DNA of 64,000 bases from Spiroplasma gladiatoris (GCF_004379335.1 NZ_CP038013.1:1054001-1118000), one strand, 5' to 3'; numbered from the stretch's first letter, positions 42,445 through 53,805 are shown. The notes: generated by a model not told the origin, from the sequence alone. Program-made: numbers and translations.

Positions 42445-43038
42445 TTATCTAATTAAAAATTTATTATTACATTCTTTATTTCTACACTCTCCATAGATAT
42501 ACAATCTAAATTTGACTGAGTTTTTATCATAACTTAAATATGTTCTTTTAACACCATGTCCAAAATCACATTTCATCTTCATATTAGCAATTTTTGTATT
42601 TATATTTGTAAACTTTGATTTAAAGTGATAAATATAATATGTTTCTTTTTTTAATCTAGTATTTTGATCAGTATCTAATTTTAAAACAGCAAACTTAATT
42701 TGTTCTAAATCTTTTTCTTTAGTTCTAAATTTTCTAGACTTAATATTCTTAGTTTTAAAATTATTAATATGTGTCTTTCATCTTTTTTTTATATCACTTG
42801 ACTCACCAATATAACTAAATTTTAAATTTTTATTTTTATCAATAGAAAAAATTATATAAACTCCTGCTAAATTTTTTTCAACTTCATCAACTTGTCTAAA
42901 ATCATAAATTTTAAAGTTGTTTAAAATATCATTTATTGCTTTATTACAAAATAATTGACTTATCTTTTCATAATTTTTATCTTTAGAATTTTTTATTTTT
43001 TTTATATAAAAAAATTTTTGTTTATTATTTATGTTCAT
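42445..43038 (-). CDS. GIY-YIG domain protein, stand-alone
   Basis: 197 residues with a TGA Trp at 42778-42780. A GIY-YIG nuclease fold is seen at residues about 60-95: GVYIIFSIDKN, then FSYIGESSDIKKRWKTHI, with the Tyr, the second-strand Tyr-Ile-Gly and the Arg of the alpha helix. The C-terminal part has Cys residues spaced as in a small metal site (KCDFGHG ... YGECRNKECN). It is not UvrC, which has about 600 residues, and resembles small homing or repair-type GIY-YIG proteins. AAGGAAT precedes the ATG. Target unknown. It sits between the aminopeptidases and a divergent membrane-protein gene. Confidence 0.6.
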
Positions 43039-43168
43039 AAATTCCTTATCTTTTTATATTATAAAATAATTTATTTTTATAATAACTGTCTTATAAAATT
43101 TTTTTTATAAATTAAAAAACTTTTACAACTTTCAAAAGATATATTAATAATAGAAAGATGGCGTATTT

Positions 43169-43987
43169 ATGGAAAATTTATCATGGGTAGTTGCTATTGT
43201 GCTTGCTTTATTTATGTGAGCGTCTTTATCAATTTTTCCCAATTATTACAATAAAAAAATGGTTTATTTAACAATTAGGATAGTTTTAATTATTTTTTTA
43301 TTGTTTACTCAAATACAAAGAACAATCTATTTAGGTCCTATTCATCAAAATGAGTATATTAAAAATCCTAACTCAAGTGCTTATGAAGGACAAGAATGAT
43401 ATCAAAATCCTGTTAATTACTTTTTATTATATTTTTGTACTTTATCAGCGTGATCAATTTTGATTATATTAATTTATCCAAGTAAAAAGGTTATGGAATG
43501 TTTCTTCCCTTACATGATTATGGGACCAATAGTTACATTTATTTTCCCTACTGAAAAACCTTTATTTTGAAATTTAGGTTTTGTAAACTGATTTACTTTC
43601 TTTTTTGGACATGCTTGTACTTTATTTGCCACTATGTTTATGTATTTATATGGTCATACTGGATATAAGTTTAACAAACAAGCTATTATCAAAAGTGTAA
43701 TAACTGGAGCGTTGGTTTTATCTTGTGTTGAAGTATGAAACTTTTATTTTGGAACTAATTTTATTATTGGAGAAGTTCAAGGAGCATTTGATTTAAAATG
43801 AGCTAGACCTTGAATAATGTTTTTCACAATGACTGTTGGAAGTGTTTATCTAGCTGTTGGACTAAGCTTTGCATACTTCTTTAAACCAATTTATGAAAAA
43901 AACAATATAGAGAAATTACATCTGACTTGGTGAGAAAAATTTTTATTTTATGTTAAAAGAAATCAGGACAAAAAAATTAACAAATAA
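43169..43987 (+). CDS. YwaF/TMEM164-like integral membrane protein
   Basis: 272 residues rich in TGA Trp codons, which hide it in the standard code. Seven hydrophobic segments are seen. FFFGHACTLFATMFMYLYG and NFYFGTNFIIGE recall the conserved His and FGTNF segments of the YwaF family (TIGR02206), whose function is unknown. The family call is tentative. The start at 43169 follows a weak AGAAAG; the ATG at 43158 closes after ten codons. A terminator follows. Confidence 0.5.
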
Positions 43988-43993
43988 ATTCTG

Positions 43994-44029
43994 AAAAAAC
44001 TATGTTACTCAATTTTTACATAGTTTTTT
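43994..44029 (+). terminator. Intrinsic terminator of the YwaF-like gene
   Basis: A 12-bp stem AAAAAACTATGT/ACATAGTTTTTT with a 12-base loop and T-run, 6 bases after the stop. Confidence 0.8.
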
Positions 44030-44063
44030 TTATAAACTTTTTTTCAAATATTTTATAAGTAAT

Positions 44064-44085
44064 ATAAAATATTTTATATTACGAA
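44064..44085. promoter_or_regulatory. 22-bp palindrome upstream of a lipoprotein gene
   Basis: The sequence TAATATAAAAT followed by its perfect complement lies about 25 bases before the ATG, where the -10 region should be. It may be an operator or simply AT-rich chance palindromy. Position is approximate to within a few bases. Confidence 0.35.
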
Positions 44086-44108
44086 AGTGCTGAGAAAGGG
44101 AAATTGTT

Positions 44109-44798
44109 ATGAAAAAAATATTAAGTATATTAGGAGCTCTTACTTTATCCTCTATTGCAGCATCAAGTGTAGTTGCGTGTGGAGGAGAAATAAAATTAGG
44201 AACAGTTGACACAAAATTAACCGAACTTGATGGAGTTAAAAAAGATTTAACAGTAACTTATGATTCTTCTAAAGAGAACGACCCTAAATATTCTTCAAGA
44301 GAAGAACATATTGGGATGTATATAATGAGTACATATTCAACGGATTATAAAGTAGTTGAATCAACAGTGGAGAATGTTTTGAATGAAACTTATAAATCAT
44401 ATATAGCAACTAGCGCTAGAGGTTATATAAGTTTAGCTAAGAATGCAATTAAGAATTTTAAACTTGATGGTTTTGAAGAAAGTGAATTTGATTCACCAAG
44501 TTTGGAAAGCGCTGTAAATGTAGTTAATAAATTTGTATCAAAATTAAACGGTAGACAATTACTAGATAGATTATATGGAGGTAACTCTGCAAAAGAAGTA
44601 CAAGATGATCAAATTTCAAATTACTTAAGTCTTATTTACAAACATTTATTTTTAGTCGATTCCAAAGGTGAAGGTGAATCAAAAGAATATTATTTATATT
44701 GAGGTAGCTATGTTGATGATGGGTCAAAATCTCAATTGAAATATAATAACGGTATGAAGTTGAATGTTACATTTAAAGAACCTGAAAATAAATCTTAA
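44109..44798 (+). CDS. Predicted lipoprotein
   Basis: 229 residues with a TGA Trp at 44700-44702. The signal MKKILSILGALTLSSIAASS ends in VVAC with Cys at residue 24. The mature part is mostly helical and charged; it lacks the spiralin-like module of the other two lipoproteins. No family is recognised. A GAAAGGG ribosome binding site precedes the ATG, and a terminator follows. Confidence 0.75.
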
Positions 44799-44809
44799 TA
44801 TTGAATATA

Positions 44810-44841
44810 CTAAAATATTTTTAATTAAATATTTTAGTTTT
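44810..44841 (+). terminator. Intrinsic terminator of the lipoprotein gene
   Basis: An 11-bp stem CTAAAATATTT/AAATATTTTAG, six-base loop, then T-rich sequence, 11 bases after the stop. Confidence 0.8.
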
Positions 44842-44872
44842 TATTTTATTTAATATTAAATTTTTAAAGTCT

Positions 44873-45583
44873 TTATTTTTCTTTTGAGAAAAAATAATTT
44901 TTCAAAAATATTATTAATAAAATTAAGCCTCCCAATAAAGGAACTTGACTAATTAAAATTCATTTAATACTTATGTTATTTTTATTTTTATCATAAAATG
45001 TATTTGTATAAATAAATATACAAGTACTTATAGAAATAAAACTTAAATAAGGTATGAGTATTGTTAAAAAAATTAAAAAATAATTATTTAATAAATCAAA
45101 ATTATTTAAAAACTTAGGTAGTCAAATTATTATTATAATTAAAACTGCGGAAATTAAACTATTTAACAAAAAAATCAAAGTTCTTTTGAGCAAACTAAGT
45201 TATTTTTATAATTATCAAATACTTTTTCATCTTCATCATCTAATTTTTTAAGCTCATCAATGTATTTTTTTCAAAAATATATTAATAAGTTTCCTATTAA
45301 AGATAAAAAGATAAAAAACTTTAATTGCTTGATAAGTTTGAAAAAAGCTTATTTTATATTTTTGTAATCAAAATTTAGTATAAAAAATAAATAATGCACC
45401 AGATATAATCATACATCCTGCAAATACAAGCAAAATACTGTAAATAGCATTTTTTATTATTTCGTTTTCTAAAATAATTTTATCTTTAACATAAAAAGCA
45501 ATCAAAACACCTAATAAGACAAGACTTGTAATTAATAGATTTCTTCATTTGTATATTTTTAATTTTTTGTTTTCTTGTTTCAT
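44873..45583 (-). pseudogene. Membrane-protein gene broken by two frameshifts
   Basis: The start MKQENKKLKIYKWRNLLITS at 45583 leads into two hydrophobic segments, then the frame ends near 45250. A second frame carries on at once (NLLIYFWKKYIDELKKLDDE) and is lost near 45185; a third runs hydrophobic (FLLNSLISAVLIIIIIWLPK) to the end FSKEK at 44873. Joined, the pieces give about 235 residues with six membrane helices. Two indels explain this. It lies 21 bases after the similar-sized membrane gene at 45605-46120 and was probably cotranscribed with it. Confidence 0.6.
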
Positions 45584-45604
45584 GCTTAATCCAAATAATT
45601 TTTA

Positions 45605-46120
45605 TTATATTTTTTTTATTTTCTTATCGACTACTCCTTTTTTGATCAGGCCAAAAAAACAAATTAGAGATCCACTAAAAATAAACAATCCGCTTATTCC
45701 ACAAAAAGTAAATAGTAAACCTGTTATTAAAACTCAAGTTCCATTTTCAGATCTTGTATTTGAGACTATAAATGGAATAGATGAAATAAAAATTAATAAA
45801 AATCCAATAACAATGCCCAAAATGGACCCAATATTTTTCATTAGTTTTAATTTTAAATTTATTAATACTAAATATACTGTAATTATAGTTAGAACGATTA
45901 AGAGCACAATAAAAAAATAGGTTCCAATGTTTTGAATATTATTTAAAGTTTTTTCAACTAGTGATGCTAATCATTCGCCAATAAACTTTATGCTCATTAA
46001 ACTGCTTACAATAATTTTTTTAATACTCATCATAACAATAGATAAACACATTAAAGGAATTATTGAAGATAAGATTAAATTACAACCGATATTTGATAAA
46101 GTTTTTCCTGTTCTTATCAT
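45605..46120 (-). CDS. Hypothetical four-TM membrane protein
   Basis: 171 residues with TGA Trp codons. Hydrophobic segments lie near residues 12-35, 60-82, 88-112 and 128-152. The tail is basic (KKGVVDKKIKKI). A strong AAGGAGG lies 8 bases before the ATG. It follows the tuf terminator by about 60 bases, so it has its own promoter or depends on read-through. I recognise no family. Confidence 0.65.
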
Positions 46121-46178
46121 TTTGAACCTCCTTAACTAAATAATATCTTAATGAAAACAAATAAAATAAAATAAAAAA

Positions 46179-46204
46179 ATCTCCATACTTAATTGTATGG
46201 AGAT
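46179..46204 (-). terminator. Intrinsic terminator of the str operon
   Basis: A 10-bp stem ATCTCCATAC/GTATGGAGAT, six-base loop, minus-strand T-run, 24 bases after the tuf stop. Confidence 0.85.
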
Positions 46205-46227
46205 AATAGATTTAAATTTTTTTTAAA

Positions 46228-47415
46228 TTATTCAATAATTGAAATAACGCTTCCAGCACCAATTGTTCTTCCACCTTCACGGATTGAGAATTTAGTACCT
46301 TGTTCAACAGCGATTGGTTTAATTAATTCAACAATTAATTCAACGTTATCACCAGGCATAACCATATCAGTTCCTTCTGGTAATTTTACTTCACCTGTTA
46401 CATCTGTTGTACGGAAGTAGAATTGTGGACGGTATTTATTAAAGAATGGTTTATGACGTCCACCTTCTTCTGAAGTTAAAGCATAAACTGAAGCATTTAA
46501 TCTTGTGTGTGGCTTAATTGTTCCTGGTTTAGCAAGAACTTGTCCACGTTCGATATCTTCTCTGTTAACACCTCTTAATAAAGCTCCAACGTTATCTCCA
46601 GCCTCAGCAAAGTCTAGTAATTTTCTAAACATTTCTAATCCTGTAACAACAACTTTTTTGCTTTCTTCATGAAGTCCCACAATTTCAACTTCTTCGTTAA
46701 CTTTAATAACTCCTCTTTCAACTCTACCTGTAGCAACTGTTCCACGTCCTGTAATTGTGAATACGTCTTCTACTGGCATTAAGAAAGTTTTGTCTTTGTC
46801 ACGTGTTGGAGTTGGAATGTAATCATCAACTGCGTTCATTAATTCTTCAACTTTAGCAACTCATTGTGCTTCACCGTTTAATGCACCTAATGCAGATCCT
46901 TTAATAACTGGTGCTCCGTCTCCATCGAAGTCATAACTTGATAATAAGTCTCTAACTTCCATTTCAACTAAGTCAACTAATTCTTCATCATCAACCATGT
47001 CACATTTGTTTAAGAATACAACGATTGCTGGAACTCCAACTTGTCTTGATAACAAGATGTGTTCTCTTGTTTGTGGCATAGGTCCGTCAGTTGCAGCAAC
47101 AACTAAAATAGCCCCATCCATTTGTGCAGCTCCTGTAATCATGTTTTTAACATAATCGGCATGACCTGGACAGTCTACGTGTGCGTAGTGTCTTTTATCT
47201 GTTTTATATTCAACGTGAGTTGTATTAATAGTAATACCACGTTCTCTTTCTTCAGGAGCGTTGTCGATATTTGCATAATCTTTAAATTCTGCTCCTCCTT
47301 TTTCGGCTAATACTTTTGTAATAGCAGCTGTTAAAGTAGTTTTACCGTGGTCAACGTGTCCAATGGTACCAATGTTAACGTGAGGTAAACTACGGTCAAA
47401 TGATTCTTTTGCCAT
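46228..47415 (-). CDS. tuf: Elongation factor Tu
   Basis: Delivers aminoacyl-tRNA to the ribosome; 395 residues, full length, with one TGA Trp at 46861-46863. The G motifs are [17 protein letters not shown] and NKCD; the effector region keeps [15 protein letters not shown]. Domains 2 and 3 end [11 protein letters not shown]. It is the last gene of the str operon, with an AAAGGGAG ribosome binding site. Confidence 0.98.
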
Positions 47416-47463
47416 TTTGATTTCTCCCTTTCATTTTTGAATTTGCGACAAATGTCTTACTTA

Positions 47464-47491
47464 ATTGTAATTTATTTTTGTCAAAATACAA
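47464..47491 (-). promoter_or_regulatory. Candidate internal promoter before tuf
   Basis: TTGTAT (47486-47491), 16 bases, TACAAT (47464-47469) on the minus strand in the 102-base fusA-tuf gap; a TTGACA also overlaps here but has no fitting -10. An extra tuf promoter would fit the high demand for EF-Tu. Confidence 0.35.
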
Positions 47492-47517
47492 TACTTTTTT
47501 TATTTTGATAAATATTT

Positions 47518-49587
47518 TTATTTACCAGCTTTTTTAATAATTTCTTCTGCTATGCTTTTTGGAGCTTCATTATAGTGACTGAAAATCATAGTGTAATTTC
47601 CACGTCCTTGAGTAAATGATCTTAACTCTGTTGCATAACCAAACATTTCTGATAATGGTACTTTTGCTTTAACAGTTTGCGCATTACCTCTTTGTTCTGA
47701 ACCTTCAATTAATCCACGTTTAGATGAAATATTTCCCATTACATCTCCGTAATATTCATCAGGAACAGTTACTTCAACTGACATAATTGGTTCTAAAATA
47801 ACTGGTTTAGTTCTTTTTGCAGATTCTTTTAATGCCATTGAAGCAGCAATTTTATATGCCATTTCATTTGAGTCAACGTCGTGATATGATCCATCAACTA
47901 TTGTTGCTTTAACATCGATCATTGGATAACCAGCAATAATACCATTTTCTAAAGCATTAATTAACCCTACTTTTGCAGCATTAATATATTCTTTTGAAAT
48001 TTTTCCTCCAACAATTTTGTCAACTCACTCAAATCCTTTATCAGGGTTTGGTTCAAATTCAATAACAACGTGTCCATATTGCCCACGTCCCCCTGATTGT
48101 TTAACATATTTTCCTTCCGCTTTTGTAGCTTCACGAATAGTTTCACGATAAGAAACTTGAGGTGCACCAACATTAGTTTCAACTTTAAATTCACGTTTCA
48201 AACGATCAACAATGATATCTAAGTGTAACTCACCCATACCTGCTATAATTGTTTGTCCTGTTTCTTCGTCAGTATAAGTTCTAAATGTTGGATCTTCTTC
48301 TGATAATTTGTTTAAAGCAATACCTAATTTTTCTTGGTCTGCTTTTGTTTTTGGTTCTAAAGCTAAGTGAATAACTGGTTCTGGGAATATCATTGATTCT
48401 AAAATAATAGGATTTTTTTCATCTGATAATGTATCTCCAGTTGTTGTGTCTTTTAAACCAACTGCTGCTGCAATATCTCCTGCATAAACTTCTTCAATTT
48501 CTTCACGGTTATTTGCATGCATTTTTAAAAGTCTTCCGACTCTTTCTTTTTTGTCTTTTGTTGCATTTAATACATAACTTCCTTTATTTAATATTCCTGA
48601 ATAAACTCTAAAGAATGTTAATTTCCCAACAAATGGGTCTGTCATAATTTTAAACGCTAAAGCTGAGAATGGTTCTTCATCTGAAGAATGTCTTTCTGCT
48701 TCTGTTCCATCTAACAAATGCCCTTTAATTGAAGGAACATCTAATGGTGAAGGTAAGTAATCAACAACTGCGTTTAATAATAATTTAACACCTTTGTTTT
48801 TAAAAGCACTCCCTGCTAGTACTGGGAAGAATTCTGCTGAAATAACACCTTTACGGATTGCATATTTTAATTCTGGAATTGAGATTTCTTGTCCATCTAA
48901 AAACTTCATTAATAATTCTTCATCATATTCAACTGCTGTTTCAATTAGTTGAGCTCTTAAAGTTTCTGCTGTATCTTTTAAGTCAGCTGGGATTTCGATT
49001 TCTTTTGCGATTTCTTCAGCTGCACCATCAAAGTGTCATGCTTTCATTTCAACTAAATCAATAATCCCATCAAATTGATCTTCTGCTCCAATTGGTAGTT
49101 GTATTGGTGCTGCTTTAGCTCCCAATCTTGACCCAATTGTTTCTACTGAGTATAAGAAGTCTGCCCCAGTTTTATCCATTTTGTTAACAAATACAATTCT
49201 TGGAACTTTATAAGTAGTTGCTTGTCTTCAAACAGTTTCAGTTTGAGGTTCAACCCCACTTTGTCCATCTAAAACTGCTACTGCTCCATCTAAAACTCTT
49301 AATGATCTTTCAACTTCAACTGTGAAGTCAACGTGACCAGGAGTATCAATGATGTTAAATCTGTGATCAGCTCAAAAAGCTGTTGTTGCAGCAGAGGTAA
49401 TAGTAATACCACGTTCTTGTTCTTGTGCCATTCAATCCATTTGTGATTCACCTTCGTGAGTTTCACCAATTTTGTGAATTTTACCTGTATGGAACAAAAT
49501 ACGTTCTGTTGTTGTTGTTTTACCAGCATCGATATGAGCCATAATACCAAAGTTACGGGTCATATCTAAACTAAATTCTCTTGCCAT
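47518..49587 (-). CDS. fusA: Elongation factor G
   Basis: Translocase of the ribosome, 689 residues with several TGA Trp codons. Motifs are HIDAGKTT, the effector [20 protein letters not shown] and NKMDKTGA. Domain IV has [15 protein letters not shown] with the tip loop that enters the decoding site. It lies between rpsG and tuf. The gene is intact. Confidence 0.98.
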
Positions 49588-49620
49588 ATTTATTTCTCCT
49601 ATGTATATTTATGATAAATA

Positions 49621-50088
<468 letters not shown>

Positions 50089-50139
50089 TGAGTTGTATTC
50101 CTTTCTTTATATTTATTTTATTTTTAGTTGTGTACACTC

Positions 50140-50559
50140 TTATTTTTTTTCTTTAGGACGTTTTGTACCGTATAAAGAGCGACTTTGCATTCTTCCATTA
50201 ACTCCAGTTGTATCTAAAGTTCCACGGATTATGTGGTAACGTACCCCAGGTAAATCTTTTACCCTTCCACCACGAATTAAAACAACACTATGTTCTTGTA
50301 GGTTGTGACCTTCTCCTGGAATATAAGCTGTAACTTCCATTCCATTTGTTAATCTAACCCTTGCATATTTACGTAAAGCTGAGTTTGGTTTTTTAGGTGT
50401 CATTGTTGCAACCCTTGTACAAACTCCTCTTTTTTGAGGAGAAGATATTTTAGTAACTTTTTTTAATAAAGTGTTAACTCCTCTATTTAAAGCAGGTGCT
50501 TTAGTTTTTCAAGTTTTTGCTTTTCTTGGTTTTTTAACTAATTGATTAATTGTTGCCAT
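50140..50559 (-). CDS. rpsL: Ribosomal protein uS12
   Basis: Decoding-centre protein, 139 residues, with a TGA Trp near residue 17 that truncates it in the standard code. [17 protein letters not shown] starts it; [17 protein letters not shown] holds the Lys42-equivalent (streptomycin site), and the [12 protein letters not shown] segment is kept. At the first position PNS, the wild-type streptomycin-sensitive Lys appears. First gene of the str operon. Confidence 0.97.
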
Positions 50560-50612
50560 TTTGGTTTCCTCATTTCCACTATACCGAGTGTATTGTTTCA
50601 CACACAAAATAA

Positions 50613-50641
50613 ATTATATATTAAAATAAACAGTTTTTGTA
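50613..50641 (-). promoter_or_regulatory. Candidate promoter of the str operon
   Basis: TATAAT at 50613-50618 on the minus strand with a weak TACAAA 17 bases upstream (50636-50641), about 55 bases before rpsL. Confidence 0.45.
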
Positions 50642-50706
50642 TTATTTTGTAAATAATTTATTCCAATTTACAATTAATATTAATAAATCAAATCTTTTTA
50701 AATTTT

Positions 50707-51687
50707 TTATAATTCTAACATATTTGCTATTTCTATTAGTAGTTTTTCAATATTTTGTTTGCTAACTCCTGATGTTGGAATAATTATTTTATCACCAGTT
50801 GTTTCTTTTAAAAGATTAAAGTTATTTATCGATCCTTCCATATCCATTTTATTAGCAATAATTATTTCTTTTTTGTTAAGTAAATCTAAATCAAAATTCT
50901 TTAATTCATTTTTGATAATATTGTAATTTCTAATTATATTATTGTCAATACTTTTAATACTCATATCAATAATGTGACATATTATTTTACATTTTTTAAT
51001 ATGATTTAAAAATTCTATACCTAATCCTTTGCCTAAATATGCCCCTTTAATTAAGCCGGGTAAGTCTGCAACTATAAAAGAACGGTTATATTTATCTTTA
51101 CTAATACCTACGTGGGGTTTTAGTGTAGTAAAAGGATAATCTGCTACTTCTGGTTTAGAATTAGAAATAGCTCTTAACATTGTTGATTTTCCAGCGTTTG
51201 GTAAACCTACAAAACCAACATCAGCTAAAACTTTTGTTTCTAATTTTATTTTTATATTTTGACCAATTTGACCTTTTTCAAATTTGTATTTATCAGTTTT
51301 ATCTTTTTTAAACTTTAAGTTTCCAAATCCTCCCTTTCCTCCCTTAGCAACAATAAAATTGCTGTTTTCTTTATTAATTGTTGTTATATAATTGTTATTT
51401 TCATCATACACTTCAGTGTCGTTTGGAACTTTTAAAAAAATACTTTTAGCATTTTTGCCGTGTTTATTTTTTATATCTCCATTTGAGCCGTTTTTAGCAA
51501 TATAAATTTTTTTATTTTTTAAATCCATTAATGTTTTTAAATTTGAATCACAAATTAATATAATATCTCCTCCATTACCACCATTTCCTCCGTTTGGTGT
51601 ATTTCCTTTAAATTCATCAAATGATAAAGCGCCATTACCACCATTTCCAGCAATTAGATGAATTTTTGCAACATCTATAAATCTCAT
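50707..51687 (-). CDS. Obg-family GTPase, short form without C-terminal OCT domain
   Basis: 326 residues against about 430 for typical ObgE. The N-terminal glycine-rich Obg fold is clear (RFIDVAKIHLIAGNGGNGAL and the NGGNGGNGGDIIL glycine run). The G domain has GLPNAGKST, DYPFTTLKP, DLPGLIKGAYLGKGLG and NKMD in place of the usual NKxD. The protein ends soon after the G domain. ObgE acts in 50S assembly and stress; this short form is either the only copy, having lost the OCT domain, or a second specialised paralogue. AAGGAGG precedes the ATG. No TGA codons. Confidence 0.85.
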   Translation of the reverse strand: MRFIDVAKIHLIAGNGGNGALSFDEFKGNTPNGGNGGNGGDIILICDSNLKTLMDLKNKKIYIAKNGSNGDIKNKHGKNAKSIFLKVPNDTEVYDENNNYITTINKENSNFIVAKGGKGGFGNLKFKKDKTDKYKFEKGQIGQNIKIKLETKVLADVGFVGLPNAGKSTMLRAISNSKPEVADYPFTTLKPHVGISKDKYNRSFIVADLPGLIKGAYLGKGLGIEFLNHIKKCKIICHIIDMSIKSIDNNIIRNYNIIKNELKNFDLDLLNKKEIIIANKMDMEGSINNFNLLKETTGDKIIIPTSGVSKQNIEKLLIEIANMLEL

Positions 51688-51710
51688 ATTTCCTCCTTAA
51701 ATAAACAAAA

Positions 51711-51732
51711 AAATCTAACTCTTGTTAGATTT
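51711..51732 (-). terminator. Intrinsic terminator upstream of the obg gene
   Basis: A 9-bp stem AAATCTAAC/GTTAGATTT with a four-base loop, then seven T on the minus strand. It closes the unit that includes the 252-residue protein and the 11-codon mini-ORF. A second small hairpin (AACAAC/GTTGTT) lies at 51756-51771. Confidence 0.75.
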
Positions 51733-51772
51733 AATATTTTAGCTTATTAGAAAAATAACAACTTTTGTTGTT

Positions 51773-51808
51773 TTAATTAATTTCAAATAAGACTACTGAT
51801 GTTGACAT
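51773..51808 (-). CDS. Mini-ORF of 11 codons with strong ribosome binding site
   Basis: The peptide MSTSVVLFEIN is preceded by CGGAGGAACAAAACA, an optimal ribosome binding site at good distance, in a 107-base gap between the 252-residue protein and the terminator. Two hairpins follow within 45 bases. It could be a true micropeptide, a leader peptide or the remains of a gene. The strong site on so short a frame makes chance less likely, but I cannot show that it is translated. Confidence 0.35.
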   Translation of the reverse strand: MSTSVVLFEIN

Positions 51809-51839
51809 TGTTTTGTTCCTCCGTTAGGATTAATAATTT

Positions 51840-52598
51840 TTAATAAACATTAATTGTTGGTACGATTTTATTGAATACTTCTTCTGGCATTAGCCCTTCT
51901 TGCTTTGGATATGTTAATACTAGTCTTGTAAAAAATGCAAGTAAATAAAATGCATTAGCATAATCCATTAGCATATCAAATTTTTCTTTTGTTCAATTGA
52001 TAGATTTTGTTTCACTTAATTTTTTATATCCTAAAAAATATGATTCAAAAAAGTCTATTAGATTTTGAACTAAATCTCTAAAAGCTTGATCTGCAGGAAT
52101 ATCTACTATTCTTTTTAGAGTATTATTAATATTTTCAAAGATATTAAGTTCTTTGTCTATTTCATAACGATTTTGATAAGCTTCAATTAGTTCGTTTGAT
52201 TTTGTTCCAAATGCTTGTAAAGTGGTAGTTACAATTATGTCTAACCCACCCATTTCTTTAACAATACCTTTTTCTAGTTTTTCTTTTTCTAAATTATTGT
52301 CTAAAGATAATATTACAACAACTGCATTTTGAAAAATTGCCATCATATGATTTAACAATACTAACTTATCAGAATTTTCATTCTCTGATTTTCATTCACT
52401 TAGAGATTTATCAAAAGTAATTCCAAAAGTATCTAAATCCTCTTTATTAGTAATATTTTTTAAGTTTGAAAATAGTTCTTTCATAATTTTAGGAACCACA
52501 AAATCCTTTTCAACGTTGTTTAAGAAATTGTTGTAGACTTCATTTACAGCACTTGTAATAATCTTTTCATATTCAATAGGTTTTATTTCTTTTTGCAT
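51840..52598 (-). CDS. Hypothetical soluble helical protein
   Basis: 252 residues with TGA Trp codons at 52392 and 51993. It has no signal or membrane segment and is mostly helical and acidic, with hydrophobic helices (HMMAIFQNAVVVILSLDNN, MDYANAFYLLAFFTRLVL). I recognise no domain. It is divergent from the 374-residue membrane-anchored protein, with 82 bases between. A 14-bp palindrome (GTTATTATAATAAC) containing TATAAT lies in that gap and may govern both. Confidence 0.6.
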
Positions 52599-52680
52599 TT
52601 TCTATACTCTTTTCTATACATTTAATAAATGCTTTGATTTTGTTATTATAATAACATATAAGAAAAAAGGAGGCAATGTT

Positions 52681-53805
52681 ATGGTTTGAGGTGAATCAAA
52701 TTCAAGAGAATTTCTAGATTGAGCTGATTATTGTCGAGATAACGCATTAAAATCAAGAAATATAACAAAAACAGGAGGAATAAATTTTACAAATGATAAA
52801 AATCATATTCAATTTCAAGCGGCTAAAGTTCAACTACTAGATATAATTCAAAAAGCAAGAACCATTAGTGTTCAACAACTTTATAATGATATGCCTACAA
52901 ATTTACTTTCTAATCCAACTATTAAGCATGTCATTTTGCAACTTTATTTTGAAGATAATTTAACAATTCAAGGACAAACAAAAAACAATAGTGATAGAGA
53001 AACTAATTTTGTTTTAACATTTGTAAAAAAACAAATAAAGCCAAAAGAAGTAAAACCAGTTTATCAAGGAGAAAAAAAACAGTCAAATATTGAAGATTTA
53101 ATTGATAACTCTTGAAGCGCTACAGGTAGAAAACTTGGTTTTGATAAAAAAGAAAAACCAAGTCGAGAAAATTTAAATATAAGTCTAAAAAGAACTCCTA
53201 AACCAACAATTAATACACCAGGAGAAAAGCCAGTTATTGATGTTAGACAAAAAGTTGAAGTTCCAAAAAAAGTTGATCCTATTGTTGTGACTATGCCTAA
53301 AGAAGAAGCGCCAAAGGTTGAGCAAAATATAACTTATATTCAAATTCCAAAACCAAAACCTGAAATAATTGAACCAAAAAAAGTTATTCCTGCTGTAAAA
53401 ATTAATCCTGAATATAGACCGCAAGTCAAAGAAGAAGTTTATATTGAAGATAAAGTATTTTATGGATTGAGCGCATATGAATTATATTATTTAGGAGCAT
53501 TTTTAAGTGATGCTTTTAGACTAGAATCAACAAAAAAAGAATTAATCAAATCAACAAAAGAACTAGTATATACAAAAGCAGATATTAACTATTTAACTAA
53601 TAAAGAAGATATCGGTTTGGGTTACAAAATTGTAGCTGGTGTTTTATGCTTAATTGTGGTTGGGGCATTTATGTTTGCTGCAGCTAATAAAAACAAAATT
53701 AAAAAATCAGCAACCAAAGATTATAATAAAGAGTTAAAACAATCTGGTTATGATAAATTAAAAACCGATTTAAAGATAAAGTATCCAAATATATTAATGT
53801 TTTAA
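52681..53805 (+). CDS. Hypothetical protein with a proline/lysine-rich middle and one C-terminal TM segment
   Basis: 374 residues with TGA Trp codons at residues 3, 14 and later. Residues 1-125 look folded. Residues 130-260 are low-complexity, rich in Pro, Lys, Glu and Val with repeated Pro-Lys-Pro patterns. A single membrane segment (YKIVAGVLCLIVVGAFMFAA) lies near residue 320, with a short basic tail. This is the layout of a tail-region-anchored cytoplasmic protein. AAAGGAGGCAA precedes the ATG. No family recognised. Confidence 0.65.
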
